Shown: positions 10,000-20,277, counted from the first letter of the stretch. The stretch is DNA of 35,161 bases from an uncultured Lachnospiraceae bacterium (GCA_949740385.1 CATJJD010000235.1:1-35161); one strand, 5' to 3'. The notes: generated from the sequence alone by a model not told the origin. Numbers and translations are program-made.

Positions 10000-10028
10000 T
10001 TTCCAAACGGGAAGGATTGTGCTAGAAT
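10000..10028 (+). promoter_or_regulatory. Putative sigma-A promoter for the phosphohexomutase gene
   Basis: TTTCCA (10000-10005), 17-bp spacer, TAGAAT (10023-10028); RBS aggaggg precedes the ATG. Confidence 0.5.
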
Positions 10029-10080
10029 AAGAACATGTATTCAGGTAAGTGTTTGATAATTATAATATATCAGGAGGGAT

Positions 10081-11811
10081 ATGACTATGGATTACAGGCA
10101 GGAATACGAGAAATGGTGCAGCGATCCTTATTTTGACGAGGAGACGAGGGCGGAGCTTAAGGCGCTTGCGGGGGACGAGAAGGAGATCGAGGACCGTTTC
10201 TACCGCACGCTGGAGTTCGGAACGGCAGGGCTTCGGGGAATTATCGGTGCGGGCACGAACCGCATGAACGTGTATACGGTGCGCCAGGCCACCCAGGGGC
10301 TGGCAAACTACATACTGTCCCAAAACGGGAAGGAGAGAGGAGTTGCCATCGCCCACGATTCCCGGCTGATGGCGGACGAATTTACCGACGCGGCGGCGCT
10401 GTGCCTGGCTGCCAACGGAATTAAGGCTTACGTGTTCTCCGGCCTGCGGCCGGGGCCGGAGCTCTCCTTTGCGGGGAGAGGGCTGGGCTGTATCGCGGGA
10501 ATTGTAATCACTGCCAGTCATAACCCGAGAGAATACAACGGCTACAAGGTGTACTGGGAGGACGGGGCGCAGGTGACGCCGCCTCACGACACCGGCATTA
10601 TGACAGAAGTTGGCAGGGTTACTTCTTTCGATATGGTAAAGACTATGGATAAGGAGGAGGCCGTAAAGGCGGGACTCTACAGCATCATAGGAGAGGAGCT
10701 GGACGAGAAGTATTTCGCGACGCTGCGGGATCTCTCGATTCACCCGGAGATCATTAAGCAGATGGCAGGCGACATTAAGATCGTCTATACGCCGCTTCAC
10801 GGGACGGGGCTTGGACCGGTGCAGCGGGTGCTTAAGGATCTGGGCTTTGAGAATGTGTACATCGAGCCGCAGCAGGCTGTTGCGGACGGACATTTCCCGA
10901 CGGCCCCTTATCCGAACCCGGAGAATCCGGACGCCTGGGAGCTGGCGCTTAAGCTGGCGAAGGAGAAGGATGCGGACCTTGTGCTGGCGACGGACCCGGA
11001 TGCGGACCGCCTCGGCGTATACTGCAGGGACACGAAGTCCGGCGAGTACGTGACCTTCACGGGCAATATGTCCGCGATGCTGATCGCAGAGTACATCATC
11101 GGACAGAAGGCGGCTGCGGGAACACTGCCGAAGAATCCTGCCTTTGTGGAGTCCATCGTTTCCACCGACATGGCCAAGGCAATCGCCGCGGCATACGGCG
11201 TGGAGCTGATTGAGGTGCTGACCGGCTTCAAGTACATCGGCGAGCAGATGCTTAAGTTCGAGAAGACAGGCTCAAACAACTACGTTTTCGGCTTCGAGGA
11301 GAGCTACGGCTGTCAGCCGGGAACCTACGCGAGAGACAAGGATGCGCCGGCTGCGGTGTGCATGCTCTGCGAGGTGGCGGCGTACTACAAGTCGCAGGGG
11401 AAGACGCTCTGGGACGGCATGATCGAGCTGTACGAGAAGTACGGCTACTACCGGGAGGGAATCGCAACGATGACCCTTGCCGGCATCGACGGCGCGGCGC
11501 AGATCGAGTCGATCATGAGCCGGGCGAGAAGCAGCACGCCGGAGAAGCTCGGAGCTTTCACGGTGCTTGCGGTCCGGGATTACAGGGCGGATACCAGAAA
11601 GGACATGAAGACAGGCGAGGTGACGTCTACGGGGCTTCCGTCCTCCAACGTGCTCTACTACGAGCTGTCCGACAACGCGTGGTGCTGTGTGCGCCCGTCG
11701 GGAACGGAGCCTAAGATCAAGTTCTATGTTGGCGTAAAGGGCACGACTCTTGAGGGTGCGGATCAGATGCTGGAGGACTTAAAGGCAGAGGTGCTCAGGT
11801 GCTTTGAGTAA
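10081..11811 (+). CDS. Phospho-sugar mutase (phosphoglucomutase/phosphomannomutase family)
   Basis: FGTAGLRGIIGAGTNRMN, active-site ITASHNPREYNGYKVY, metal-binding ATDPDADRLGV, GFEESYG, RPSGTEPKIKFYV. Confidence 0.95.
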   Translation: MTMDYRQEYEKWCSDPYFDEETRAELKALAGDEKEIEDRFYRTLEFGTAGLRGIIGAGTNRMNVYTVRQATQGLANYILSQNGKERGVAIAHDSRLMADEFTDAAALCLAANGIKAYVFSGLRPGPELSFAGRGLGCIAGIVITASHNPREYNGYKVYWEDGAQVTPPHDTGIMTEVGRVTSFDMVKTMDKEEAVKAGLYSIIGEELDEKYFATLRDLSIHPEIIKQMAGDIKIVYTPLHGTGLGPVQRVLKDLGFENVYIEPQQAVADGHFPTAPYPNPENPDAWELALKLAKEKDADLVLATDPDADRLGVYCRDTKSGEYVTFTGNMSAMLIAEYIIGQKAAAGTLPKNPAFVESIVSTDMAKAIAAAYGVELIEVLTGFKYIGEQMLKFEKTGSNNYVFGFEESYGCQPGTYARDKDAPAAVCMLCEVAAYYKSQGKTLWDGMIELYEKYGYYREGIATMTLAGIDGAAQIESIMSRARSSTPEKLGAFTVLAVRDYRADTRKDMKTGEVTSTGLPSSNVLYYELSDNAWCCVRPSGTEPKIKFYVGVKGTTLEGADQMLEDLKAEVLRCFE

Positions 11812-11835
11812 CGGCAGGGCGCGTGGTAGAAAAGT

Positions 11836-12039
11836 ATGATGAAGATTTACATATGTCCGCAGTGCGGCTGTATGCGCATGGTGAGCAGACGCAGAGACGT
11901 CGGGTGCCACCAGTGCGGCAGCCGCGATATGCGGCTGACCAATCTGGATCTGGAGAAATATTCATCCATGTCGGGAGAGGAGCGCGTAAGCTATGCGGAT
12001 GCCTGGCTCTACATACATAACAGGCAAAAAGGACAGTAA
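11836..12039 (+). CDS. Small zinc-ribbon-like protein (67 aa)
   Basis: IYICPQCGCMRM...VGCHQCGSRDMRL: paired CxxC knuckles; tightly packed before the next ATG at 12042. Confidence 0.6.
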   Translation: MMKIYICPQCGCMRMVSRRRDVGCHQCGSRDMRLTNLDLEKYSSMSGEERVSYADAWLYIHNRQKGQ

Positions 12040-12041
12040 TT

Positions 12042-13280
12042 ATGGCAGGTGCAGGTAACAGAAGTACAACAGGCAGCAGAAATACAGGCAAAAGAAACGG
12101 CGCAAATAGCGCCGGCAGGGCACAAAGCGGCGGCAGAGGCGGCGGAAGTCAGAAGAACCGACGCCGCAGAAAGAGAAAGCGCAGGCTGATACTGCTGGCG
12201 TTTGAGGCGCTGCTTTTAGTGATCCTTCTTCTGGCGGCGTATTTTATGGTCATTTTGAATAAGATTGAATATGAGGGGCTCGACAGCTCGGAGGCAGGCA
12301 TCAACGAGGACCTGGACGAGGGCACCATCATAACCCTCGAGGGCTACACCAATATCGCCCTCTTTGGTCTGGATAACCGCAGCAGCAACAACTACGGCGG
12401 CGGCAACTCCGACGTGATCATGATCGCCAGCATCAACAACAGGACGAAGGACGTGAAGCTTGTATCCGTATACCGGGATACGTGCTTAAGCATCGGCGAG
12501 GGCAGCTACCGGAAGGCAAACGCCGCCTACGCCAGAGGAGGCGTAAAGCAGGCGGTCCAGATGCTCAATTCCAATCTGGATCTGGACATCACCGAGTATA
12601 TCTGTGTGGACTGGGCGGCGATGGTGGAGGTCATCGACGCGCTGGGCGGTCTGGATCTGGACATCACCGAGGGGGAGATGCGCCAGATCAACAAGTACAA
12701 GAAGGATGTCGACAAGGTCACGGGGCTTGTGACTCCTGAGGTTACGCAGTACGGTGCTTCCATTCACCTGGACGGAACACAGGCGACGACTTACGCCCGC
12801 ATACGAAAGCTTGCCGGCGACGATTTCAAGCGGGCTTCCCGCCAGAGAATCGTGCTGCAGGCAATGCTCGACAAGGCGAAGAAGGCGGATGTGGGGACGC
12901 TGCTTGCCATTGTGAACGCGGTTGTGGACGATATATCCACGAGCCTTACAACAAACGAGATACTGGCGCTGGCGAAGGACATACAGTCATACAGCATCGA
13001 GAGTACGACGGGATTTCCGTTTGATCTTACGACGGCGACGGTGAACGGGGGCGATACGGTCGTTCCGGCAGAGCTGACAAACAACGTGGAGGAGCTGCAT
13101 GAGTACATGTTCGGCGCGACGGGCTACATTCCGTCCCAGACGGTGCGCATGATCAGTGATACCATTGTGCAGAAGACCGGCGTCACGGTCAATTCGTCGC
13201 TCATCAATACCGACGACTACAACGAGACGGTGGGGGCCACCGGAACGGACAGTATCAAAAAGAGTACAGAGAGCAACTAA
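12042..13280 (+). CDS. LCP (LytR-CpsA-Psr) family protein
   Basis: Basic N-terminus, one TM, IALFGLDNRSSNNYGGGNSDVIMIASINNRTKDVKLVSVYRDTCL, YARIRKLAGDDFKRASRQRIVLQAML. Confidence 0.93.
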   Translation: MAGAGNRSTTGSRNTGKRNGANSAGRAQSGGRGGGSQKNRRRRKRKRRLILLAFEALLLVILLLAAYFMVILNKIEYEGLDSSEAGINEDLDEGTIITLEGYTNIALFGLDNRSSNNYGGGNSDVIMIASINNRTKDVKLVSVYRDTCLSIGEGSYRKANAAYARGGVKQAVQMLNSNLDLDITEYICVDWAAMVEVIDALGGLDLDITEGEMRQINKYKKDVDKVTGLVTPEVTQYGASIHLDGTQATTYARIRKLAGDDFKRASRQRIVLQAMLDKAKKADVGTLLAIVNAVVDDISTSLTTNEILALAKDIQSYSIESTTGFPFDLTTATVNGGDTVVPAELTNNVEELHEYMFGATGYIPSQTVRMISDTIVQKTGVTVNSSLINTDDYNETVGATGTDSIKKSTESN

Positions 13281-13287
13281 CGCGGGG

Positions 13288-13310
13288 GGCCAATCGGAAG
13301 GTTGGCCTTT
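13288..13310 (+). terminator. Weak intrinsic terminator-like hairpin
   Basis: ggccaa-tcggaagg-ttggcc followed by ttt; short T-run. Confidence 0.35.
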
Positions 13311-13342
13311 CTCTGTCACATGAAAAACAGGAGGAGAACAGG

Positions 13343-14554
13343 ATGAATGCAGCAATCGAACAGAAAATAGCGGACTATAAACAAAAGTATCTCGGCAGGC
13401 TTGTGGGAACTGACATTCCGGAGAAGCTGAACCGGCAGCTGGAGGAGATGGACTGGTCGAACCTTGATAAGATCAGAGGAAACGAGCTGAAGCGGGGGAG
13501 CTTTGCACCGCTTGGGGCGATGGAAATTCCGGAGATCGAGAGCAGAAAGGAAGAATTTCGAGAGACCGGCATACAGGCCATCCGGGATCGGAAGGTGGGG
13601 GCAATCCTTCTGGCGGGGGGACAGGGCACCCGCCTTGGCTTTGATAAGGCGAAGGGCATGTTCAACATCGGAGTCGGAAAGGAGCTCTACATATTCGAAC
13701 AGCTTGTGGAGAACTTAAAGCAGGTCACCGATGCGGCCGGCGCATGGGTGCCGCTGTATGTTATGACAAGCGAGAAGAACGACGAACAGACCCGGGCGTT
13801 TTTTACGGAGCACGACTTTTTCGGCTACAACAGGGATTACGTGAAGTTCTTCGTGCAGGAGATGGTTCCGGCGGTGGACTTTTCCGGCAATGTGCTGATG
13901 GAGGCAGAGGATTCTCTGGCCATGAGTCCAAACGGAAACGGCGGCTGGTTCAAATCTCTGCTGCGGGCCGGGCTAAAGCAGGACCTTGCCGAAAAGGGCA
14001 TCGAGTGGCTGAACGTCTTTGCGGTTGACAATGTGCTGCAGCGGATCGCGGACCCGGTGTTCGTGGGAGCAACCATTCAGTCCGGCTGCGTCAGCGGGGC
14101 AAAGGTGGTGCGCAAGGCGGACCCTTACGAGCGGGTTGGAGCGCTCTGTCTTGAGGACGGCAGACCGTCCATCGTGGAGTATTACGACCTGACGCCGGAG
14201 ATGGCGGAGGCCACAGACGAGAAGGGGACGCTGCTGTACGGGTTCGGCGTGATATTAAACTATCTGTTTCGGGTGGACACTCTGATGGAGATCGCAGAGT
14301 CGAAGCTGCCGCTTCACATTGTGGAGAAGAAGGTTCCGTACCTGGATGAGAACGGCGTCTTTATAAAGCCGTCGGAGCCAAACGCCTACAAGTTCGAGAC
14401 GCTGATTCTGGATATGATCTACATGATGGATAACTGTCTTTCCTTTGAGGTGGACAGGGAGCGGGAGTTTGCACCGGTGAAAAACGCGGCGGGTGTGGAT
14501 TCGGTGGAATCCGCAAGGGAGCTGCTGCAAAAAAACGGCGTTGCGCTCTCGTAG
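13343..14554 (+). CDS. UDPGP-type (AGX1-like) UDP-sugar / UDP-HexNAc pyrophosphorylase
   Basis: LLAGGQGTRLGFDKAKGMFNIGV, PNGNGGWFKSL, FAVDNVLQRIADPVFVG, KPSEPNAYKFETLILDMI. Confidence 0.85.
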   Translation: MNAAIEQKIADYKQKYLGRLVGTDIPEKLNRQLEEMDWSNLDKIRGNELKRGSFAPLGAMEIPEIESRKEEFRETGIQAIRDRKVGAILLAGGQGTRLGFDKAKGMFNIGVGKELYIFEQLVENLKQVTDAAGAWVPLYVMTSEKNDEQTRAFFTEHDFFGYNRDYVKFFVQEMVPAVDFSGNVLMEAEDSLAMSPNGNGGWFKSLLRAGLKQDLAEKGIEWLNVFAVDNVLQRIADPVFVGATIQSGCVSGAKVVRKADPYERVGALCLEDGRPSIVEYYDLTPEMAEATDEKGTLLYGFGVILNYLFRVDTLMEIAESKLPLHIVEKKVPYLDENGVFIKPSEPNAYKFETLILDMIYMMDNCLSFEVDREREFAPVKNAAGVDSVESARELLQKNGVALS

Positions 14555-14594
14555 CATTTTTACTATAAAAATCAGGCATAATTGAGGAGAGAGT

Positions 14595-16430
14595 ATGTGT
14601 GGAATAGTAGGATATGTTGGTAAGGAACAGGCGGCCCCGATTCTTCTGGACGGCCTGTCCAGGCTGGAGTACCGCGGCTATGATTCGGCGGGAATGGCGG
14701 TGTACGACGGAGAGCGGATTGTGATCAAAAAGTCGACGGGAAGGCTTAAGGTGCTCGGCGAGCTGACCCACGACGGAGAGACCATGCCGGGGCACATCGG
14801 AATCGGACACACCAGATGGGCGACCCACGGGGAGCCGTCGGATGCCAACGCCCATCCCCATTTCAACGGGGATCAGACCATTGCGGTGGTGCACAACGGC
14901 ATTATCGAAAACTACCTCAGACTGCGGAAGCTTCTTACGGATAAGGGCTACCGGTTCTGTTCCGAGACGGACACGGAGGTGGTTGCCCACCTTCTGGACT
15001 ACTATTACAGCAAGTACGGCAGAGATCCCATGGCGGCGGTCACGAAGGTGATCCACCGGGTGGAGGGGTCCTATGCCCTGGGCATTATTTTTGCGGACTG
15101 TCCGGATACGGTGTACGCCGTGCGCAAGGACAGCCCGCTGATCGTCGGCATTTCCGACGGGGGAAGCCTGATCGCTTCCGATGTGCCGGCGGTGCTCAGG
15201 TACACGAGGGACGTGTTTTTTATCGAGAACGAGGAGATCGCAAGGCTTACGGAGGACGAGATCGCCTTCTTTAACGTGGACGGCGATCCGGTTGTGAAGG
15301 AACCCCGGCATATCGACTGGGACATCAACGCGGCGGAGAAGGGCGGCTACGAGTATTTCATGCTAAAGGAGATATACGAGCAGCCCGGGGCGGTGAGGGA
15401 CACCATAAGCCCACGCATCAGGGACGGGCGGATCGTCATCGAGGAGCTGGATATGACGGAGGATGAGGTCCGGGAAATTAAAAAGCTTTATATTGTCGCC
15501 TGCGGCAGCGCCTATCACACGGGAGTCACGGCAAAGTATGTGTTTGAGGGGCTTGCAAGGATTCCGGTGGAGGTGGATCTGGCGTCGGAGTTCCGCTACC
15601 GCGACCCGATTCTGGAGGATGGCTCCCTTGTGATCATTATCAGCCAGTCCGGGGAGACGGCGGATTCCCTTGCGGCCCTTCGGCTGGCGAAGGAGCGGGG
15701 GGTGAGAACCCTCGGCATCGTCAACGTTGTGGGAAGTTCCATTGCCAGGGAGGCGGATGCGGTGATGTACACCTGGGCGGGGCCGGAGATTGCGGTTGCC
15801 ACCACGAAGGCGTACAGCTGCCAGCTGGTGGCCCAGTACCTGCTGGCTCTGCGGTTTGCCGAAATCCGCAAAACGATTACGGAAGCGCAGCTGTCGGATT
15901 ATCTCCATGAGATTGAGATGCTGCCGAACCAGATCGAGATTGTCCTGGGCAACAAGGCCAGAATCCAGAAGTTCGCAAACCGCTATGTGGCGGCTCATGA
16001 CGTCTTCTTTATCGGAAGGGGAATCGACTATGCGATTTCTCTGGAGGGCTCCTTAAAGCTAAAGGAGATCTCCTACATTCACTCGGAGGCCTATGCGGCC
16101 GGGGAGTTAAAGCACGGCACGATCTCTCTGATCGAGGAGGGAACGCTTGTGGCGGCTGTGGTGACCCAGGAGGCCCTCTACAAAAAGACCATCAGCAACA
16201 TTGTGGAGGTGAAGTCCCGGGGGGCTTACGTGCTTGCGGTGACAAACGACGACAACCTGGAGATCGAGCGGACCGCGGATTCGGTGATCTACATTCCGAA
16301 AACAAATGCGTATTTTGCCAATTCGCTGGCAATTATTCCGCTGCAGCTTTTCGGCTACTACGTGTCGGTGGGCAAAGGACTGGACGTGGATAAGCCGCGG
16401 AATCTGGCGAAATCCGTGACGGTGGAGTAG
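14595..16430 (+). CDS. glmS: Glutamine--fructose-6-phosphate aminotransferase (isomerizing)
   Basis: N-terminal MCGIVGYVGKEQAAPILLDGLSRLEYRGYDSAG, HTRWATHG, HNGIIENY; SIS domains ISQSGETADSLAAL; C-term DKPRNLAKSVTVE. Confidence 0.97.
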   Translation: MCGIVGYVGKEQAAPILLDGLSRLEYRGYDSAGMAVYDGERIVIKKSTGRLKVLGELTHDGETMPGHIGIGHTRWATHGEPSDANAHPHFNGDQTIAVVHNGIIENYLRLRKLLTDKGYRFCSETDTEVVAHLLDYYYSKYGRDPMAAVTKVIHRVEGSYALGIIFADCPDTVYAVRKDSPLIVGISDGGSLIASDVPAVLRYTRDVFFIENEEIARLTEDEIAFFNVDGDPVVKEPRHIDWDINAAEKGGYEYFMLKEIYEQPGAVRDTISPRIRDGRIVIEELDMTEDEVREIKKLYIVACGSAYHTGVTAKYVFEGLARIPVEVDLASEFRYRDPILEDGSLVIIISQSGETADSLAALRLAKERGVRTLGIVNVVGSSIAREADAVMYTWAGPEIAVATTKAYSCQLVAQYLLALRFAEIRKTITEAQLSDYLHEIEMLPNQIEIVLGNKARIQKFANRYVAAHDVFFIGRGIDYAISLEGSLKLKEISYIHSEAYAAGELKHGTISLIEEGTLVAAVVTQEALYKKTISNIVEVKSRGAYVLAVTNDDNLEIERTADSVIYIPKTNAYFANSLAIIPLQLFGYYVSVGKGLDVDKPRNLAKSVTVE

Positions 16431-16531
16431 AATTTATAAATTTAACATATTTTCTTCACAGTTTGAACACAGAATGCGTTTAGAATGCTTATCAGAAAGG
16501 CAAATTAAGAGAGCGAAAGGAGCGCATTAAT

Positions 16532-17956
16532 ATGGATAATAATTATAATAACAATTATTTCAGTCAGTCAAACGGCAGCGAGGGGGCAGCGCAGAACGCG
16601 CCGGACACTTACGGCCCTTACGCGCAGAACGGATACGGGGCCGGCTCCACCGGCGCAGATCAGCAGCCTTACCGGAACGGCTGCAATCCCTACCAGCAGC
16701 CTCAGGGGATGCCTTCCATGAATCCGCAGCCAGGGCCGCGCAAAAAAGGCTTCGGGACGACGCTGGCGAAGTGTGCGGCCATCGCCGTAGTGTTCGGGCT
16801 TGTGGCGGGCACTGTCTTTACCGGTGTCAGCTACGCTGGCTTTGCACTCGGCATCAGGCCGGAAGAAAGTAAGGAGAGCAGCCAGATTTTCTCCACGGGA
16901 GACGGAAGCGGCGTGAAGGCTACAACTACCGGCTACGCCGCGGAGCTTACGGACGTTTCCTCCATTGTGGAGGAGGCGATACCGAGCATCGTGGCCATCA
17001 CGAATGTTGGAACCGTCACCTACCGGACCTTCTGGGGTTCACAGGAGTATGAGAGCCAGAGCAGCGGCTCCGGCATCATCTTAAGTCAGGACAAGAACTA
17101 TCTCTACATTGTATCCAACAACCATGTGGTGAGCGCGGCGGACACGCTGACGGTGCAGTTTATGGACGGAAGCACCGCGGTCTGCGAGATTCAGGGCAGC
17201 GACCCGTCGAACGACCTGGCGGTGGTGAAGGTTGCGCTGGACAGCCTTGAGGAAGATACGCTGAACAACATTAAGATGGCGACGCTGGGAGATTCCGACG
17301 CTTTAAAGATGGGCGAGGGAGCAATCTCCATCGGAAACGCGCTGGGGTACGGCCAGTCCACCTCGGTGGGACATATCAGTGCACTGGGCCGCACGGTGAC
17401 GGTGCAGGACCCGACAACCGGTGAGACCATCGTGAACCAGAACATGATCCAGACGGACGCTGCCATCAACCCGGGAAACAGCGGCGGAGCACTTTTAAAC
17501 GCGAAGGGCGAGGTGATCGGCATCAATTCCGTCAAGTATTCGGACACCGATGTGGAGGGCTTCGGCTTTGCGATTCCCATTGCGGACGCCATGCCGATTG
17601 TGGAGCAGCTGATCCGCTACGGCAAGGTTGAGCAGCCGCAGACCGCCTACCTCGGCATTCAGGGGCAGCAGGTTTCCTCCGACATGACGAGCCAGTTCAA
17701 TATGCCGGAAGGCATCTGTGTTGTCCAGGTGATTCCGGAAAGCGCAGCAGAGCAGGCGGGCATCCGTCAGGGAGATATTATCACGGAGTTCGCCTCCCAG
17801 AAGATCACGGATATGTCGGAGCTGAAAGCGCTTGTGGAGGCCTGCAAACCGGAGGACACGGTGACCGTGAAGATCCGGAGACTGGGCGACAACGGCTATG
17901 AGGAGCATGCAATTGAAGTGACGCTCGGCTCCCAGCAGGGAGCTTCCGTGCGATAA
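16532..17956 (+). CDS. HtrA/DegP-like membrane-anchored trypsin-like serine protease with PDZ domain
   Basis: Catalytic-triad contexts SNNHVVS (His), SNDLAVVKV (Asp), INPGNSGGALLN (Ser); C-terminal PDZ AEQAGIRQGDII; N-terminal Gln/Asn-rich cytoplasmic tail and TM. Confidence 0.94.
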   Translation: MDNNYNNNYFSQSNGSEGAAQNAPDTYGPYAQNGYGAGSTGADQQPYRNGCNPYQQPQGMPSMNPQPGPRKKGFGTTLAKCAAIAVVFGLVAGTVFTGVSYAGFALGIRPEESKESSQIFSTGDGSGVKATTTGYAAELTDVSSIVEEAIPSIVAITNVGTVTYRTFWGSQEYESQSSGSGIILSQDKNYLYIVSNNHVVSAADTLTVQFMDGSTAVCEIQGSDPSNDLAVVKVALDSLEEDTLNNIKMATLGDSDALKMGEGAISIGNALGYGQSTSVGHISALGRTVTVQDPTTGETIVNQNMIQTDAAINPGNSGGALLNAKGEVIGINSVKYSDTDVEGFGFAIPIADAMPIVEQLIRYGKVEQPQTAYLGIQGQQVSSDMTSQFNMPEGICVVQVIPESAAEQAGIRQGDIITEFASQKITDMSELKALVEACKPEDTVTVKIRRLGDNGYEEHAIEVTLGSQQGASVR

Positions 17957-17987
17957 ACCGGTTGATGAATCGGAAAAAGTGCGATAT

Positions 17988-18020
17988 AATAGATTGTCCG
18001 AAGGGGCAATCTATTTTTTT
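17988..18020 (+). terminator. Intrinsic terminator after htrA-like gene
   Basis: aatagattg tccgaagggg caatctatt with T-run (tttttt). Confidence 0.75.
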
Positions 18021-18030
18021 GGAGTGACGG

Positions 18031-18423
18031 ATGGGAAGAGTGAAAAGACTGTGTGTGCAGTTTGGTAAATTCGGACTGGTCGGCATGCTCTGCTTTGGAA
18101 TTGATTACGGATTTATGATCGCGCTCACGGAGCTTTTGCATATGGAGTACTTTGTGTCCGCTGCCGTTTCCTTTGTGGCGTCCGTGATCGTGAATTATGT
18201 CTTAAGCATGCGCTACGTCTTCCGGGGCAGAAAAGGGATGCGAAAGCTGACGGAGATCGGGATTTTCATTACGCTGAGTACCCTCGGGCTTGTTCTGAAC
18301 CAGATGATAATGTGGATTGCAGTGGAATTTTTTCATATATTTTACGCGTGGGCGAAAATATTTGCAACGCTGTTGGTTACGGTCTACAATTTTATTTCCA
18401 GAAAAATATTTCTGGAGGCATAA
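18031..18423 (+). CDS. GtrA family membrane protein
   Basis: QFGKFGLVGMLCFGIDYGFMIALTE, FVASVIVNYVLSMRYVFR, YNFISRKIFLEA: typical GtrA/DPMS_GtrA-like four-TM pattern. Confidence 0.88.
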   Translation: MGRVKRLCVQFGKFGLVGMLCFGIDYGFMIALTELLHMEYFVSAAVSFVASVIVNYVLSMRYVFRGRKGMRKLTEIGIFITLSTLGLVLNQMIMWIAVEFFHIFYAWAKIFATLLVTVYNFISRKIFLEA

Positions 18424-18459
18424 AAAATGCCCGCAGGGCGACAGGCAAAGGAGATTAAT

Positions 18460-20265
18460 ATGGCAGAGAATCAGTTGAAGAAGCGGGAGGAGATCTCCCG
18501 GGAGTACCGATGGAGGCTGGAGGATATGTACGCCTCCGACAGTCTGTGGGAGGAGGAGTGTAAGAAGGTGGAGGAGCTCTGCAGGGAGCTCGGGCAGTTT
18601 GCCGGAACACTTGCAGGGAGCGCCGGCGCGCTGCTCTCCTACTGGAAGAAGCACGACGAGCTGGAGTATTATCTGGACCGGGTGTTCAGCTACGCCAGCC
18701 AGCGGCACGATCAGGACACCGCGGACACGAAGTATCAGGGCTTTCTGGCAAAGGCCCAGTCTATTGCGGTTGCGGCGGGCAGCGCCGACAGCTTTGCGGC
18801 GCCGGAGCTGCTCTCCATTGACGGGGAGACGCTGGAGCGGTTTTACGGGGATAATCCGGCGCTTGCGGACTACCGCCGGGCCATGGATGAGATCCGCAGA
18901 ACGAAGGACCACATTCTTACGGCTGCGGAGGAGCGCATTATGGCGGAGACCGGCGAGATGACAAGAGCTCCGAAGAATGCGTACTTTATGTTAAACAACG
19001 CGGATCTCAAATTCCCGGCGGCGGCAGACAGCGCGGGAAATGAGGTGGCCGTCACCCACGGCAACTACATATCGCTGCTTAACAGCAAGGACCGGACGCT
19101 CCGGGAGCGGGCGTTTGGAAGTCTGTACGAGACCTATGCGAGGTTCGGGAATACGGTGGCGTCTCTGTTTACCGCAAACTTAAATCAGGAGAGCTTCCAG
19201 GCCCGCATGAGGGGCTATTGCAGCGCCCGGGCGATGCATCTTGACAACGGCAATATCCCGGAGAGCGTGTACGACAATCTGATTGAGACGGTCCATAAGC
19301 ATCTGCCTGCGCTGCACCGCTACATGAAGATCCGGAAGGATATGCTGGGCGTCGAGGAGCTGCATATGTACGACATCTACGTGCCGCTTCTGGAGAACCT
19401 GGACGTAAAGTACACCTTTGCGCAGGCGAAGGAGATTGTAGAGAAGGCTCTTGCTCCAATGGGGGAGGAGTACGTCTCAATCCTGAAGGAGGGCTTTGAA
19501 AACGGCTGGATCGACGTGTTCGAGAACGAGAACAAGCGCAGCGGCGCCTACTCCACGGGAACCTACGGCACACACCCTTACGTGCTTTTGAACCACCAGG
19601 AGGACATGGACAGCATGTTTACGCTGGCCCACGAGATGGGACACGCGATCCACACGTACTACTCCTGCAAAAACCAGCCGATCACCTACTCCCAGTATCT
19701 GATCTTCGTGGCGGAGGTGGCCAGCACCTGCAACGAGGCGCTTTTGTACCACTATCTGCTGGAGACGGAAGAGGATGCCGACATGCGCCGCTATATCGTA
19801 AACCACTACCTTGAGGGCTTCCGCACCACGCTGTTTCGGCAGACGATGTTTGCGGAGTTCGAGATGATCGTGCACAGAAAGCTGGCAGAGGGGGAGTCGC
19901 TGACGATGGAGTCGCTGAACGCCGTCTACCACGACTTAAACGTGCTCTACTACGGGCCGGACGTGACGGTGGATGAGCTGATCGACTTTGAGTGGATGCG
20001 GATTCCGCACTTTTACACGGCCTTTTACGTGTACCAGTACGCCACCGGCTTTTCCGCGGCCGTGGCTTTCTGCGAGAAGATCTTAAAGGAGGGACAGCCG
20101 GCGGTGGAGCGCTACGTGAAGCGTTTCCTGAGCGGCGGCTGCTCGAAGGACCCGATCGATCTTCTGGCGGACGCGGGAGTGGACATGCGCACGCCGCAGC
20201 CGGTCGACGACGCCCTGTCGGTTTTTGAGCAGTATCTTGACGTTTTTGCAGAGGATGCACAGTAA
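18460..20265 (+). CDS. pepF: Oligoendopeptidase F (M3 family metallopeptidase)
   Basis: Start trimmed to ATG 18460 (aaaggag RBS); zinc motif TLAHEMGHAIHTYYS, VAEVASTCNEALL, FRQTMFAEFE. Confidence 0.94.
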   Translation: MAENQLKKREEISREYRWRLEDMYASDSLWEEECKKVEELCRELGQFAGTLAGSAGALLSYWKKHDELEYYLDRVFSYASQRHDQDTADTKYQGFLAKAQSIAVAAGSADSFAAPELLSIDGETLERFYGDNPALADYRRAMDEIRRTKDHILTAAEERIMAETGEMTRAPKNAYFMLNNADLKFPAAADSAGNEVAVTHGNYISLLNSKDRTLRERAFGSLYETYARFGNTVASLFTANLNQESFQARMRGYCSARAMHLDNGNIPESVYDNLIETVHKHLPALHRYMKIRKDMLGVEELHMYDIYVPLLENLDVKYTFAQAKEIVEKALAPMGEEYVSILKEGFENGWIDVFENENKRSGAYSTGTYGTHPYVLLNHQEDMDSMFTLAHEMGHAIHTYYSCKNQPITYSQYLIFVAEVASTCNEALLYHYLLETEEDADMRRYIVNHYLEGFRTTLFRQTMFAEFEMIVHRKLAEGESLTMESLNAVYHDLNVLYYGPDVTVDELIDFEWMRIPHFYTAFYVYQYATGFSAAVAFCEKILKEGQPAVERYVKRFLSGGCSKDPIDLLADAGVDMRTPQPVDDALSVFEQYLDVFAEDAQ

Positions 20266-20277
20266 AGGAGAATCAGG

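Noticed and set aside
10060-10893. 277-aa minus-strand ORF
   Set aside because: Antisense to the phosphohexomutase; shadow ORF
12576-12673. Repeated 'ctggatctggacatcaccgag' (12576-12599 region and 12651-12673 region)
   Set aside because: Short internal duplication encoding LDLDITE twice within the LCP protein; consistent with coding similarity rather than a CRISPR or mobile repeat
14361-15311. 316-aa minus-strand ORF
   Set aside because: Spans antisense of glmS and the pyrophosphorylase; shadow ORF
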